A stretch of 64,000 bases of DNA. Source: Bradyrhizobium sp. SZCCT0153. GTDB taxonomy: Bacteria; Pseudomonadota; Alphaproteobacteria; Rhizobiales; Xanthobacteraceae. Made by a program: the position numbers and the translations under genes. The notes below the pieces were generated by a model. It saw only the letters and a list, made by a program, of their open reading frames with translations. It searched no databases and had not been told where the DNA came from. Positions 1-10,583 of this stretch are shown here, piece by piece (positions within the stretch are counted from its first letter, which is position 1; each line of letters starts with the position of its first letter). The DNA lies in assembly GCF_018129995.1 (NCBI RefSeq), contig NZ_JAFCKS010000006.1:368641-432640 (forward strand). Direction: 5' to 3'.

Positions 1-845
1 TAGGGCGCCAGGTTGGTCTTGTCGTTCGGGTTGAAGGCCGAGAACAGCCATTCCGGGAACATGCCGCCGAGGGTCGGGAAGCGGCCGGCCATGGTCATGA
101 GCAGCGCGAAGGCGAGATAGCCAAGGCAAAGCCACAGCGTGATCGGCGAGTTGATCACCGCCCCTGACCGCTGCGCACCGCCCATGGCGCACCAGGCGCC
201 GAACACGAACAGCACCTGCCAGCAATACGGATTGAAGTACCACTGGCCGGCCGGGTAGGCGTTCAGATTCCAGCCGAAGTGGCGCGCAGAGAGCCACAGC
301 ACGATCGACAGCGCCATCGTTAAATCGGGCTTGCGCAGCATGAACCACAGCACCGGCGGAAACAGGCCCATCAGCACGATGTAGAGCGGCAGCACGTCGA
401 GATTGAGCGGCTTGAAGCGCAGGAACAGGCCCTGGCGCAGCGTCTCGGTGGCGTTGTCGACGAGGCCGGCGACATTGAACTCGTTGATCATCTCGGAATC
501 GCCGAAGCGCAGCGCCAGATAGCTGATCGAGGCGATGTAGATCACGAACAGGATGATGTGGGCGACATAGAGCTGCCAGACCCGCTTGGTCAGCCTCGTG
601 GCGCCGACGAGAAAGCCGCGCTCCAGCATCATCCGCGCATAGACGAAGGTGGCGGTGTAGCCGGAGATGAAGACGAACAGGTCGGCGGCGTCGGAAAAGC
701 CGTAATTGCGGGTGGTGATCCAGTTCACCACGTTGTCCGGGATATGGTCGAGGAAGATCGCCCAGTTTGCGACGCCGCGAAACAGGTCGAGCCTGAGGTC
801 ACGGCCCTTTTCCGGGAGCGTGGCGTTGATGTTCAGGAAGGACAT
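1..845 (-). CDS. opgC: OpgC-family acyltransferase, 3' end cut by window edge
   Basis: The minus-strand reading frame starts at ATG 845 and stays open to base 1, giving 281 residues; the C-terminus lies outside the window. The N-terminus (MSFLNINATLPEKGRDLRLD, then LFRGVANWAIFLDHIP) is typical of the OpgC_C / acyltransferase-3-like integral membrane family. Several hydrophobic membrane segments follow (for example around LYVAHIILFVIYIAS and LYIVLMGLFPPVLWFM). Known family members transfer succinyl groups to osmoregulated periplasmic glucans at the inner membrane. The family assignment is fairly firm; the succinyl specificity is inferred from the family. No opg partner genes are visible here. 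Confidence 0.8.
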   Translation of the reverse strand, partial: MSFLNINATLPEKGRDLRLDLFRGVANWAIFLDHIPDNVVNWITTRNYGFSDAADLFVFISGYTATFVYARMMLERGFLVGATRLTKRVWQLYVAHIILFVIYIASISYLALRFGDSEMINEFNVAGLVDNATETLRQGLFLRFKPLNLDVLPLYIVLMGLFPPVLWFMLRKPDLTMALSIVLWLSARHFGWNLNAYPAGQWYFNPYCWQVLFVFGAWCAMGGAQRSGAVINSPITLWLCLGYLAFALLMTMAGRFPTLGGMFPEWLFSAFNPNDKTNLAP

Positions 846-1099
846 GCGACGGAAGCTTTCGGAGGGGACGGATACGCTGATGTCGGCGAGGCAGGTCCGC
901 CGGGCGGGATCCCGGCGCGGAAGGCGGGTACGCAATTGTCACGGTGCAGCATAATGACTATACCCATAAGCAGGGCGCCCGGGAGCCGGAATCACTGAAC
1001 AGTTCCTGAAAGGCGTCTCTATACTATGCCCGCGGTTTCCACCAACTGCCACCGTGACGCATCGAAATCGAACGAAAAGACGAAGAGGCCCGGACGACC

Positions 1100-1405
1100 A
1101 TGACCGCACGCATTTTCAAGCCCGCCAAGAACGCGATGCAATCCGGCCGGTCCAAGACCAAGGAATGGCAGCTCGACTACGAGCCCGAGCAGCCGCGTGC
1201 GGTCGAGCCGCTGATGGGCTGGACCTCGTCCGGCGACATGAAGCAGCAGATCACGCTGCGCTTCCACAGCAAGGACGAGGCTGTCGCCTATTGCGAACGC
1301 AAGGGCATCGCCTACCAGGTGATCGAGCCGCAGGAATCGGTGCGACGCCCGGCCGCCTATGCCGACAATTTCTCGTTCCGTCGCGGCGAGCCCTGGACGC
1401 ATTGA
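1100..1405 (+). CDS. NDUFS4-like ETC complex I subunit
   Basis: This 101-residue protein matches the 'ETC complex I subunit conserved region' family (NDUFS4, the mitochondrial 18-kDa/AQDQ subunit). Recognisable parts are the N-terminal MTARIFKPAKNAMQSG, the W-x-L block KEWQLDYEP, the GW block PLMGWTSSGDMKQQI, the FHSKDEAVAYCERKGIAY segment and the C-terminal YADNFSFRRGEPWTH. It is an accessory subunit of NADH:ubiquinone oxidoreductase and is expected on the matrix-arm (cytoplasmic) side. In alphaproteobacteria it is commonly a monocistronic gene away from the nuo operon, as here. The ATG has a weak GAAGAGG upstream. Confidence 0.9.
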   Translation: MTARIFKPAKNAMQSGRSKTKEWQLDYEPEQPRAVEPLMGWTSSGDMKQQITLRFHSKDEAVAYCERKGIAYQVIEPQESVRRPAAYADNFSFRRGEPWTH

Positions 1406-1426
1406 GGGGCGGCACATTCTGTCGGC

Positions 1427-1461
1427 ACGTCATGCCCGGGCTTGTCCCGGGTATTCGCGTT
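1427..1461. repeat. Bradyrhizobium-type palindromic repeat (CCCGGG arms)
   Basis: The stretch contains CCCGGG, a 5-base CTTGT loop, and CCCGGG again (1435-1451) inside GTCATGCCCGGGCTTGTC. I recognise this as a dispersed intergenic element common in Bradyrhizobium genomes. It sits just after the NDUFS4-like gene. Copy number was not measured. Confidence 0.6.
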
Positions 1462-1511
1462 TTGGGAGCGGTGCTCCTGACAGCGAAAGGTTGACGGACC
1501 AGCGCGGCCTG

Positions 1512-1558
1512 CATGGTTCGAGACGCCCGCTTTGGCGGGCTCCTCACCATGAGGGTCA
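1512..1558. repeat. Second palindromic intergenic repeat
   Basis: A nested inverted repeat: outer arms CATGG (1512-1516) and CCATG (1547-1551), inner hairpin GCCCGC-TTTG-GCGGGC. It is followed by GAGGGTC. It belongs to the dispersed palindromes seen between Bradyrhizobium genes. Together with the element at 1427 it fills most of the roughly 290-base gap before the Lrp-type regulator. Confidence 0.55.
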
Positions 1559-1695
1559 GAAATCTCGCTGCGCAACGCGACCTTATCCTGAGGGCCCGGC
1601 CCCGCTATTCCAGCCCTGTGCGCGCCCAAGGTGGTTGGCACGAATTCCGCCGCGTGCTTCGCTGCCCGCCCTCAAGGGCTATGACGAGGTGGGCT

Positions 1696-2187
1696 ATGGC
1701 GGGGCGTGACCAGCTCGACGGTGTCGATCTGAAGATACTCTCCGAGCTTCAGCAGGACGGGCGGGTTCGCAACAACGAGCTGGCGCTTCGCGTCGGTGTG
1801 TCCGGGCCCAACTGCGTGCGGCGGCTGAAATCGCTGTTCAGCCGCGGCGTGATCCGGGCGGTGCGCGCGGTCATCGACGAGCGGCTGCTCGGCTATGAGG
1901 TGGTGTCGTTCGTCTCGATCCAGCTCGGCAGCCAGGCCCAGCCGGTGCTGGAGGCGTTCGAGAACTCGATCGCAGCGATCCCGCGCATCCAGCAGTGCTG
2001 GCGGATTTCGGGCGACACCGACTACCTCCTGAAATGCGTGGCGCCGAGCGTCGAGAGCATGCGCCAGCAGCTGCTGCATTTCGCCGCGATGCCGAACGTC
2101 AAGAACGTTCGCAGCTTCCCTGTGCTGGGGGTGGCGAAAGATGTGCCGCTGCCGTTGCAGGGCATCATGGCGGCGTCGGCAGGATAG
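1696..2187 (+). CDS. Lrp/AsnC-family transcriptional regulator
   Basis: A 163-residue protein. It has an N-terminal winged helix-turn-helix (DLKILSELQQDGRVRNNELA, then RVGVSGPNCVRRLKSL) and a C-terminal RAM/effector domain (YEVVSFVSIQLGSQAQ; CWRISGDTDYLLKCVAPS). The ATG at 1696 was chosen because GAGG stands 6 bases upstream and the product then has normal Lrp length. An in-frame ATG at 1681 is possible, and a longer frame runs upstream only through the repeat. Lrp-family proteins are usually octameric and respond to amino acids. The leucine-catabolism operon lies only 1.2 kb downstream, but a divergent AraC-type regulator sits closer to it, so the target is unknown. Confidence 0.85.
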   Translation: MAGRDQLDGVDLKILSELQQDGRVRNNELALRVGVSGPNCVRRLKSLFSRGVIRAVRAVIDERLLGYEVVSFVSIQLGSQAQPVLEAFENSIAAIPRIQQCWRISGDTDYLLKCVAPSVESMRQQLLHFAAMPNVKNVRSFPVLGVAKDVPLPLQGIMAASAG

Positions 2188-2204
2188 CGGCGCGCTCGCT
2201 CGCC

Positions 2205-3233
2205 TCACCGATACCTGCCGCGAAACTCGCTCGGCGAGGTGCCGGTCCAGGTGCGGAAGGCGCGGGAAAAGCTCTTTTCGTTGCGGAAGCCGGCGATCTC
2301 CGCGATCCGCTTGATCGGGGTGCGGCCGCGCATCAATTCCTGTTTGGCGAGCTCGAACTTTGCCTCCTCCTTGAGACCGCGCAGCGATGTCGCTTCCTCG
2401 CGCAGGCGCCGGTGCATGGTGCGGGTGGAGAGGGCCAGCTCGCTCGCGACGTCCTCGGCGCCGAGGCTGCGTCCGCGCGCATTGCGCAGCACGCGGCGGA
2501 CGCGCTCGACCAGCAGCCGGTCGCGGCGGTAGGGCAGCACGGTCAACCGCAACGCGCCCTTGAGCATGTTGTCGAGATCGGCCGCGCTGCGGGTGAGCGG
2601 CAGCGAGAGATAATGCTTGTCGAAGACGATGCGGGCGCGGTCCGCATCGAAGCTCAGGTTCCTGCAAAAGATGGTCGGATAGACCGAGACATGGCCGGGC
2701 TCGGCATGCGGGAATTCCGCCGTGCGAAGCGCGATCCTGGAATCGACCGCCCAGCAGGAGAAGCCGAGCACGTAGCGGAGCAGGGTGACCAGGCAGAACT
2801 CGCGTAGAGGCCCGAGGTCGCGCAGCTCCCTGATCGACACGACCGCGGTTTCCTCGTCGATCGAAAGATCGAGCAGCACGTCCTCCGTCAGCAGGCGATG
2901 ATGCCGGCACCAGCGCCTGAGCGCGACTTCCAGCGTTGGCGCCGTGATCGAGGCGCGGCACAGCATGCCGTAGGTGCCGAAGGGCAGCCGGCGCGAGAAC
3001 CAGCCGAGCGCCTCGTCGTCGAGCTCGCGCATGGCATGGCCCGCCAGCGCCTCGAACTGGGCCGCCGTGACCCGCCCATCCGGAGAATTGACAAGGTCTG
3101 GCGTTACCTGGCCCCGGCTCAGCGCCTCCGCGGGATCGCGGCCATATCGCTCATAGGCGGCAACCACGCCGCGCACGAAGGCGGCGGGGGTCACGGCGCG
3201 GCGCGGGATTGCGGTGGCGGCTTGAAAAGGCAT
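2205..3233 (-). CDS. AraC-family transcriptional regulator (arabinose-binding-domain type)
   Basis: This 342-residue regulator has an N-terminal 'arabinose-binding domain of AraC' region (about 20-210, with the LPFGTYGMLCRASITAPTLE block). The C-terminal AraC HTH pair (about 255-335) contains VASELALSTRTMHRRLREE and IAEIAGFRNEKSFSRAFRTW. It is transcribed divergently from the leucine-degradation operon with a 112-base intergenic region, so local control of that operon is the simplest inference. Leucine/isovalerate operons in other proteobacteria more often carry a MerR-type LiuR, so an AraC-type controller is a variation worth noting. The inducer is unknown. Confidence 0.88.
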   Translation of the reverse strand: MPFQAATAIPRRAVTPAAFVRGVVAAYERYGRDPAEALSRGQVTPDLVNSPDGRVTAAQFEALAGHAMRELDDEALGWFSRRLPFGTYGMLCRASITAPTLEVALRRWCRHHRLLTEDVLLDLSIDEETAVVSIRELRDLGPLREFCLVTLLRYVLGFSCWAVDSRIALRTAEFPHAEPGHVSVYPTIFCRNLSFDADRARIVFDKHYLSLPLTRSAADLDNMLKGALRLTVLPYRRDRLLVERVRRVLRNARGRSLGAEDVASELALSTRTMHRRLREEATSLRGLKEEAKFELAKQELMRGRTPIKRIAEIAGFRNEKSFSRAFRTWTGTSPSEFRGRYR

Positions 3234-3257
3234 CGAAACTCCCCAGGGAAAATCCTC

Positions 3258-3269
3258 GCCAAGTTTGGC
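3258..3269. promoter_or_regulatory. Palindrome in regulator/ivd divergent promoter region
   Basis: GCCAAGTTTGGC is a perfect inverted repeat (5-base arms, 2-base centre) between the divergent AraC-type regulator and the isovaleryl-CoA dehydrogenase gene. It could be an operator, but a 12-base palindrome also occurs by chance. Confidence 0.3.
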
Positions 3270-3345
3270 GGAAAATGCAACCTTTTCGACCGCAAGAGGG
3301 CCAAGACCCCGCTAGGTTCGGTGACCAAAATACGGAGGAATCGCC

Positions 3346-4518
3346 GTGAACATCCCGAGCATCGATTTCGATCTGGGCGAAGACGTCAGCATGCTGCGCG
3401 ACACGTTGCGCGCCTTCGTGGAGGCGGAGATCGCCCCGCGCGCCGCCGAGATCGAGAAGGCCAATCTGTTCCCGGCCGACCTCTGGAAGCGCCTTGGCGA
3501 CCTTGGCCTGCTCGGCATGACCGCGCCGGAGCAATATGGCGGCTCGAACATGGGCTATCTCGCTCATATCGTCGCCATGGAGGAGATTTCACGCGGCTCC
3601 GCGGCCGTGGGGCTGTCCTACGGCGCCCATTCCAACCTCTGCGTCAACCAGATCCGCCGCAACGGCAACGACGCGCAGCGCGAGCGCTATCTGCCAAAGC
3701 TGATTTCCGGTGATTACGTCGGCGCGCTGGCGATGTCCGAGCCGGGCGCCGGCTCCGACGTCGTCTCGATGAAGCTGCGCGCCGACAAGCGCGGCGACCG
3801 CTACGTGCTCAACGGCTCCAAGATGTGGATTACCAATGGCGGCGATGCCGACGTGCTGGTCGTCTATGCCAAGACCGATCCGGCGGCGGGACCGCGCGGC
3901 ATGACCGCCTTCCTCATCGAGAAGGGTTTCAAGGGGTTCACCCACGGCCAGCATCTCGACAAGCTCGGCATGCGCGGCTCCAACACCTATCCCTTGTTCT
4001 TCGACGAATGCGAGGTGCCGGAGGAGAACGTGCTCGGCAAGGTGGGGGAGGGCGTCAAGGTGCTGATGTCGGGCCTCGACTACGAGCGCACAGTCCTGTC
4101 GGGTGGCCCGCTCGGGATCATGGCGGCCTGCATGGACGCGGTGGTGCCCTACATGCACGAGCGCAAGCAGTTCGGCCAGCCGATCGGCGACTTCCAGCTC
4201 ATGCAGGGCAAGCTTGCCGACATGTACGCGACGTGGCAGGCCACGCGCGCCTATGTCTACGCGGTGGGAAAGGCCTGCGACCGCTCCAACCATGCGCGGA
4301 CGCTGCGCAAGGACGCTGCGGCTGCGATCCTCTATTCCGCGGAGAAGGCGACGTGGATGGCGGGCGAGGCGATCCAGGCGCTCGGCGGCGTCGGCTATAC
4401 GTCCGAATTTCCGGTCGGACGTCTCTGGCGCGACGCCAAGCTCTACGAGATCGGCGCCGGCACCTCGGAGGTGCGCCGCATGCTGATCGGCCGCGAACTG
4501 ATGGCCGAGACGGCTTAA
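3346..4518 (+). CDS. ivd: Isovaleryl-CoA dehydrogenase
   Basis: A 390-residue acyl-CoA dehydrogenase, the normal length. It oxidises isovaleryl-CoA to 3-methylcrotonyl-CoA in leucine breakdown, using FAD and passing electrons to ETF. The FAD/substrate-binding block ALAMSEPGAGSDVVSMKLRA and the MWITNGG segment are present. Glu247 in SGLDYERTVLSGGPLG is at the position of the catalytic glutamate specific to isovaleryl-CoA dehydrogenases, which separates it from other acyl-CoA dehydrogenases. The C-terminus GAGTSEVRRMLIGRELM is canonical. The start is GTG 3346 with GGAGGA 5-10 bases upstream. It is the first gene of the operon. Confidence 0.93.
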   Translation: MNIPSIDFDLGEDVSMLRDTLRAFVEAEIAPRAAEIEKANLFPADLWKRLGDLGLLGMTAPEQYGGSNMGYLAHIVAMEEISRGSAAVGLSYGAHSNLCVNQIRRNGNDAQRERYLPKLISGDYVGALAMSEPGAGSDVVSMKLRADKRGDRYVLNGSKMWITNGGDADVLVVYAKTDPAAGPRGMTAFLIEKGFKGFTHGQHLDKLGMRGSNTYPLFFDECEVPEENVLGKVGEGVKVLMSGLDYERTVLSGGPLGIMAACMDAVVPYMHERKQFGQPIGDFQLMQGKLADMYATWQATRAYVYAVGKACDRSNHARTLRKDAAAAILYSAEKATWMAGEAIQALGGVGYTSEFPVGRLWRDAKLYEIGAGTSEVRRMLIGRELMAETA

Positions 4519-4526
4519 GCCTTCAC

Positions 4527-4540
4527 GCAATTGGAATTGC
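4527..4540. repeat. Small palindrome between ivd and carboxylase gene
   Basis: GCAATTGGAATTGC (6-base arms, 2-base centre) lies in the 83-base gap of the leucine operon, the only sizeable gap in it. It may be a processing hairpin or a protein site; there is no T-run, so it is not a terminator. Confidence 0.25.
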
Positions 4541-4601
4541 CGCGAAATGGGTCCAACCTGTTCGCGGCCCTCACCAGATCACCAGAAAACGCGGGACCTC
4601 C

Positions 4602-6206
4602 ATGCCGCTCCATTCCAGCATCGACACGTCTTCATCGGACTTTGCGCGCAATTCCGAGGCCATGCGCACCCTTGTCGCGGACCTGCGCGAAAAATTGAGC
4701 CAGGTCGCCGGTGGCGGCGGCGAGACTTCGCGCAACCGCCACACCTCGCGCGGCAAGATGCTGGCGCGCGAGCGGGTCGACCTGCTGGTCGATCCCGGGA
4801 CCTCGTTCCTGGAGCTGTCGCCGCTCGCGGCCTATGGCCTCTATGGCGGCGACGTGCATTCGGCGAGCGTCGTCACCGGAGTGGGGCGCATCTCGGGCCG
4901 CGAATGCGTGATCGTCGCCAACGACGCCACCATTAAGGGCGGCACCTATTATCCCATGACGGTGAAGAAGCATCTGCGTGCGCAGGATATCGCGCGGCAG
5001 AACAACCTTCCTTGCGTCTACATGGTCGATTCCGGCGGCGCCTTCCTGCCGCTGCAGGACGAGATCTTTCCTGACGAGCGCCATTTCGGCCGGATCTTCT
5101 ACAATCAGGCGCAGATGTCTTCGCAGGGCATTCCGCAGATCGCGATCGTGATGGGCTCCTGCACGGCCGGCGGCGCCTATGTCCCCGCGATGTCGGACGA
5201 GAGCATCATCGTGCGCAATCAAGGCACCATCTTCCTAGGCGGCCCGCCGCTGGTGAAGGCTGCAACCGGCGAGGTCGTCACCGCGGAAGAGCTCGGCGGC
5301 GCCGACGTGCATTCGCGCCAGTCGGGCGTGACCGATCACTACGCCCAGAACGACGCCCATGCGATCGGCATCGCCCGGCGCATCGTGGGTACGCTCAAGC
5401 CGTCGACGCGGCCAAACCTCAACATGCATCCGACGCGCGATCCGCTGTTTGCGGCGGAGGAGATCTATGGCGTGGTGCCCGTTGACGGCAGAAAACCGTT
5501 CGACGTGCGCGACATCATCGCACGGCTCGTCGACGGCTCCGAGTTCGACGAGTTCAAGAAGCTCTACGGCACGACGCTGGTCTGCGGCTTCGCCCACATC
5601 TGGGGCTACCCGGTCGGCATCATCGCCAACAACGGCATTCTGTTCAGCGAGAGCTCGCTGAAGGGCGCGCATTTCATCGAGCTGTGCTGCCAGCGCGGCA
5701 TTCCGCTGGTGTTCCTGCAGAACATCACCGGCTTCATGGTCGGCAAGAAATACGAGGCCGGCGGCATCGCGCGCGACGGAGCGAAACTCGTGACGGCGGT
5801 CGCGACCGCCTCGGTGCCGAAATTCACCGTCGTGATCGGCGGCTCTTATGGCGCCGGCAATTACGGCATGTGCGGCCGCGCCTATTCACCGCGTTTCCTG
5901 TGGATGTGGCCGAACGCGCGCATCTCGGTGATGGGCGGCGAGCAGGCCTCGATGGTGCTGAGCCAGGTCCGCCGCGACAATATCGAGGCCAAGGGCGATA
6001 GCTGGTCGAAGGAAGACGAAGAGACGTTCCGCAGCCCGATCCGCGCGCAATACGAGAGCCAGGGGCATCCGTATTATGCGACCGCGCGGCTGTGGGACGA
6101 TGGCGTGATCGACCCGGCCGACACCCGCCTCGTGCTCGGCCTTGGCCTCTCGGCGGCGTCGAATGCGCCGATCGAGCCGACGACATTCGGCCTGTTCAGG
6201 ATGTGA
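4602..6206 (+). CDS. mccB: Methylcrotonyl-CoA carboxylase, carboxyltransferase (beta) subunit
   Basis: A 534-residue carboxyltransferase that moves the carboxyl group from carboxybiotin to 3-methylcrotonyl-CoA, giving 3-methylglutaconyl-CoA. Both halves of the acyl-CoA carboxyltransferase fold are present: N-terminal MVDSGGAFLPLQDEIFPDER and GSCTAGGAYVPAMSDE, and C-terminal NITGFMVGKKYEAGGIARDG and GGSYGAGNYGMCGRAYSPRF. The MVGxxYE..GI pattern is characteristic of the MCC subgroup. ATG 4602 is preceded by GGGACC. It ends 4 bases before the biotin subunit, so the two are surely co-translated. Confidence 0.93.
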   Translation: MPLHSSIDTSSSDFARNSEAMRTLVADLREKLSQVAGGGGETSRNRHTSRGKMLARERVDLLVDPGTSFLELSPLAAYGLYGGDVHSASVVTGVGRISGRECVIVANDATIKGGTYYPMTVKKHLRAQDIARQNNLPCVYMVDSGGAFLPLQDEIFPDERHFGRIFYNQAQMSSQGIPQIAIVMGSCTAGGAYVPAMSDESIIVRNQGTIFLGGPPLVKAATGEVVTAEELGGADVHSRQSGVTDHYAQNDAHAIGIARRIVGTLKPSTRPNLNMHPTRDPLFAAEEIYGVVPVDGRKPFDVRDIIARLVDGSEFDEFKKLYGTTLVCGFAHIWGYPVGIIANNGILFSESSLKGAHFIELCCQRGIPLVFLQNITGFMVGKKYEAGGIARDGAKLVTAVATASVPKFTVVIGGSYGAGNYGMCGRAYSPRFLWMWPNARISVMGGEQASMVLSQVRRDNIEAKGDSWSKEDEETFRSPIRAQYESQGHPYYATARLWDDGVIDPADTRLVLGLGLSAASNAPIEPTTFGLFRM

Positions 6207-6210
6207 TGCG

Positions 6211-8214
<2,004 letters not shown>

Positions 8215-8215
8215 C

Positions 8216-9148
8216 ATGAGCGATCCCGTCCGCATCATCGAAATGGGGCCGCGCGACGGCCTCCAGAACGAGAAGACGCCCGTCAGCGTCGAGGCCCGCA
8301 TCGCCTTCATCGAGGCGCTGGTTGCGGCCGGGCTTGACACGGTCGAGGTCGGAGCCTTCGTCTCGCCGAAGGCGATCCTGCAGATGGCGAGCTCGGATGC
8401 CGTGCTGCGCGGCGTTGCCCACGTGAAGGGCGCCGAATTCCACGTGCTGGTGCCGAACGAGAAGGGCTACGACGCCGCGCGCGCCGCGGGCGCGAAAGTG
8501 GTCTCCGTGTTCGCTGCGGCCTCGGAGGGCTTTTCGCGGGCCAACATCAATTGCACGGTCGCCGAATCCATCGAGCGGTTCAAGCCGCTGCTCGCGCGCG
8601 CCAGGGCCGATGGCGTGCCGGTCCGCGGCTATATCTCCTGCGTGCTGGGCTGCCCGTTCGACGGCGAGATCAAACCGAAGGCGGTGGCCGATCTCGCGAT
8701 GACCCTGTGGGAGCTCGGCTGCTACGAGATCTCGCTCGGCGACACCATCGGCGTCGGCACGCCGACCAGGGCCAAGGAGATGCTGCGCGCGGTTGCCTCC
8801 AACATCCCCGCCGCCAAGCTCGCGATGCATTTCCACGACACCTACGGCCAGGCCCTCGCCAATCTCTACGCCGGCCTGGAGGAGGGCGTCCGCGTCATCG
8901 ACGCCGCCGCCGGCGGCCTCGGCGGGTGCCCCTACGCACCGGGCGCAACCGGCAATGTCGCCACCGAGGACGTCGTCTACATGCTCGAAGGCATGGGCGT
9001 CAGGACCCGCGTGGACATGGACCGGCTGCTGGCGGCGACCAACGAGATCAGCGGCGTGCTGGGCAAACCGCCCGTGAGCCGCGTCGCGTCCGCACTGAAT
9101 GCGAAGCGGAAACGGGCCGTTTCCCAGCCCTCGTCATTGCGAGCGTAG
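8216..9148 (+). CDS. Hydroxymethylglutaryl-CoA lyase
   Basis: A 310-residue TIM-barrel lyase that splits HMG-CoA into acetoacetate and acetyl-CoA, the last step of leucine catabolism. Signature blocks are EMGPRDGLQNEK (metal and catalytic arginine/aspartate), SCVLGCPFDGE, MHFHDTYGQALANLYAG (metal-binding HxH) and GLGGCPYAPGATGNVATED with the active-site cysteine. ATG 8216 follows the previous stop by one base. The last residues (SQPSSLRA) and the TAG stop are encoded by the left arm of the dispersed palindrome at 9131-9212, so the original C-terminus has probably been replaced. Confidence 0.93.
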   Translation: MSDPVRIIEMGPRDGLQNEKTPVSVEARIAFIEALVAAGLDTVEVGAFVSPKAILQMASSDAVLRGVAHVKGAEFHVLVPNEKGYDAARAAGAKVVSVFAAASEGFSRANINCTVAESIERFKPLLARARADGVPVRGYISCVLGCPFDGEIKPKAVADLAMTLWELGCYEISLGDTIGVGTPTRAKEMLRAVASNIPAAKLAMHFHDTYGQALANLYAGLEEGVRVIDAAAGGLGGCPYAPGATGNVATEDVVYMLEGMGVRTRVDMDRLLAATNEISGVLGKPPVSRVASALNAKRKRAVSQPSSLRA

Positions 9149-9212
9149 CGAAGCAATCCAGAATCCCACTGTAGAAAGAACCCTGGATTGCTTCGCCACG
9201 CTCGCAATGGCG
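9131..9212. repeat. Long dispersed palindrome (CATTGCGAGCG...CGCTCGCAATG)
   Basis: The 27-base arms at 9135-9161 and 9183-9209 are complementary at 26 of 27 positions around a 21-base centre. The arm sequence (CATTGCGAGCG then AGCGAAGCAATCCAG) is one I recognise as a very common dispersed element in Bradyrhizobium and relatives. It provides the stop codon of the HMG-CoA lyase and lies between two convergent operons. It could fold into a strong bidirectional RNA hairpin and serve as terminator. It has no coding capacity. Confidence 0.8.
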
Positions 9213-9224
9213 GCGGAGATGGCG

Positions 9225-10583
9225 TCACCTGCTCCCGTCCGGCCCCATCACCAGATCCGGCAGCGCGGTCGAGATTCCCGGCACGAAGCACAGCAGCAGC
9301 ACCGCGAGCATCATCAGCAGGACGAACGGCAGCGTGCCCCAGATCACCTCGCTCAGCGGGATGTCGGGCGCGACGTTGCGGATGACGAAGATGTTGAGGC
9401 CGACGGGCGGATGGATCAGGCCCATCTCCATCACGATGGTCATGACCACGCCGAACCAGATGATGTCGAAATTGGCGGCGCGCAGCGGCGGCAGGATGAT
9501 CGGCGCGGTCATGAGAATGATCGAGACCGGCGGCAGGAAGAACCCGAGCACGACGACCATGACGAGGATCGCGAACAGCAACTCCCAGCGCGGCAGGTGC
9601 ATCGCGACGATGGATTCGGCGACCGATTGCGAGATGTGCAGATAGCTCATCACGTAGGAATAGAGCAGCGACATGCCGATGATCATCATCAGCATGGTCG
9701 ATTCCCGGATCGTCGATTTCATGATCGGGGCGAGGTCGCTCGGCCGCCACACGCTGTAGATGGCGGCGATCAGCGCCAGCGCGAGCAGGCCGCCGAGGCC
9801 GGCGGTCTCCGACGGCGTGGCGTAGCCGCCATAGAGCGCGATCATGACGCCGGTCAGCAGCAGCACGAAGGGTATCACGCGCGGCAGCACGCTGAAGCGT
9901 TCGGCCAGAGTGTACTCGTCGCGGGCAAGGATCGCAGCCTCCGGTCCGCCGTTCTTGTAGATCGCTTCGGCCGCGGCATATTCGCGGCGGAAGCGGATCA
10001 CGGCATAGGCGCCGAACAGGGAGACCAGCAGCAGGCCGGGGCCGATGCCGGCGAGGAAGAGCCGCCCGAGCGATTTTTCCGCCGCGACCGCAAACAGGAT
10101 CATGGTGATCGACGGCGGCAGCAGGATGCCGAGCGTGCCGCCGGCGGCGATGATGCCGGCAGCAAAGCCGCCGGAATAACCGCGCTTGCGCATCTCGGGG
10201 ATGCCGGCCGAGCCGATTGCCGAGCAAGTCGCGGGCGAGGAGCCGGCCATCGCGGCAAACAGCGCGCAGGCGAATACGTTGGCGACGCCGAGCCCACCGG
10301 GCACGCGATGCAGCCAGGCGTGCAGCGCCGAATAGAGATCCTGGCCAGCGCGCGACTTGCCGATCGCCGCGCCCTTCAGGATGAAGAGCGGGATCGACAG
10401 CAGCGTGATCGAGGCCATCTCCTCGTAGACGTTCTGCGTCACCGTATCGAGAGAGGCTGATGGCATGTAGATGCCCATGAACACGACCGCGACCGCGCCG
10501 AGTGCGAACGCGATCGGCATGCCCGAAAACATCGCGACCAGCGTCGCAATCCCGTAAGCGAGGCCGATACCGAAAACGCTCAT
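9225..10583 (-). CDS. TRAP transporter large permease (DctM family)
   Basis: A 452-residue, roughly 12-helix membrane protein that forms the ion-coupled channel of a TRAP uptake system. It shows DctM features such as GMPIAFALGAVAVVFMGIY, the LFAAMAGSSPATCSAIG segment, GYATPSETAGLGGLLAL and LIHPPVGLNIFVIRNVA. ATG 10583 overlaps the stop of the small permease gene by four bases (ATGA), so I did not use longer upstream frames. Substrate cannot be read from sequence; TRAP systems carry organic and keto acids. The operon ends 13 bases from the palindromic repeat. Confidence 0.9.
   Translation of the reverse strand: MSVFGIGLAYGIATLVAMFSGMPIAFALGAVAVVFMGIYMPSASLDTVTQNVYEEMASITLLSIPLFILKGAAIGKSRAGQDLYSALHAWLHRVPGGLGVANVFACALFAAMAGSSPATCSAIGSAGIPEMRKRGYSGGFAAGIIAAGGTLGILLPPSITMILFAVAAEKSLGRLFLAGIGPGLLLVSLFGAYAVIRFRREYAAAEAIYKNGGPEAAILARDEYTLAERFSVLPRVIPFVLLLTGVMIALYGGYATPSETAGLGGLLALALIAAIYSVWRPSDLAPIMKSTIRESTMLMMIIGMSLLYSYVMSYLHISQSVAESIVAMHLPRWELLFAILVMVVVLGFFLPPVSIILMTAPIILPPLRAANFDIIWFGVVMTIVMEMGLIHPPVGLNIFVIRNVAPDIPLSEVIWGTLPFVLLMMLAVLLLCFVPGISTALPDLVMGPDGSR

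Noticed and set aside
558..998. 146-codon plus-strand frame antisense to opgC
   Set aside because: The minus strand gives a clear membrane acyltransferase; the plus frame is a shadow.
3825..4601. N-terminal extension of the carboxyltransferase subunit into ivd
   Set aside because: The extension is out of frame with ivd and unlike any protein; ATG 4602 matches family length.
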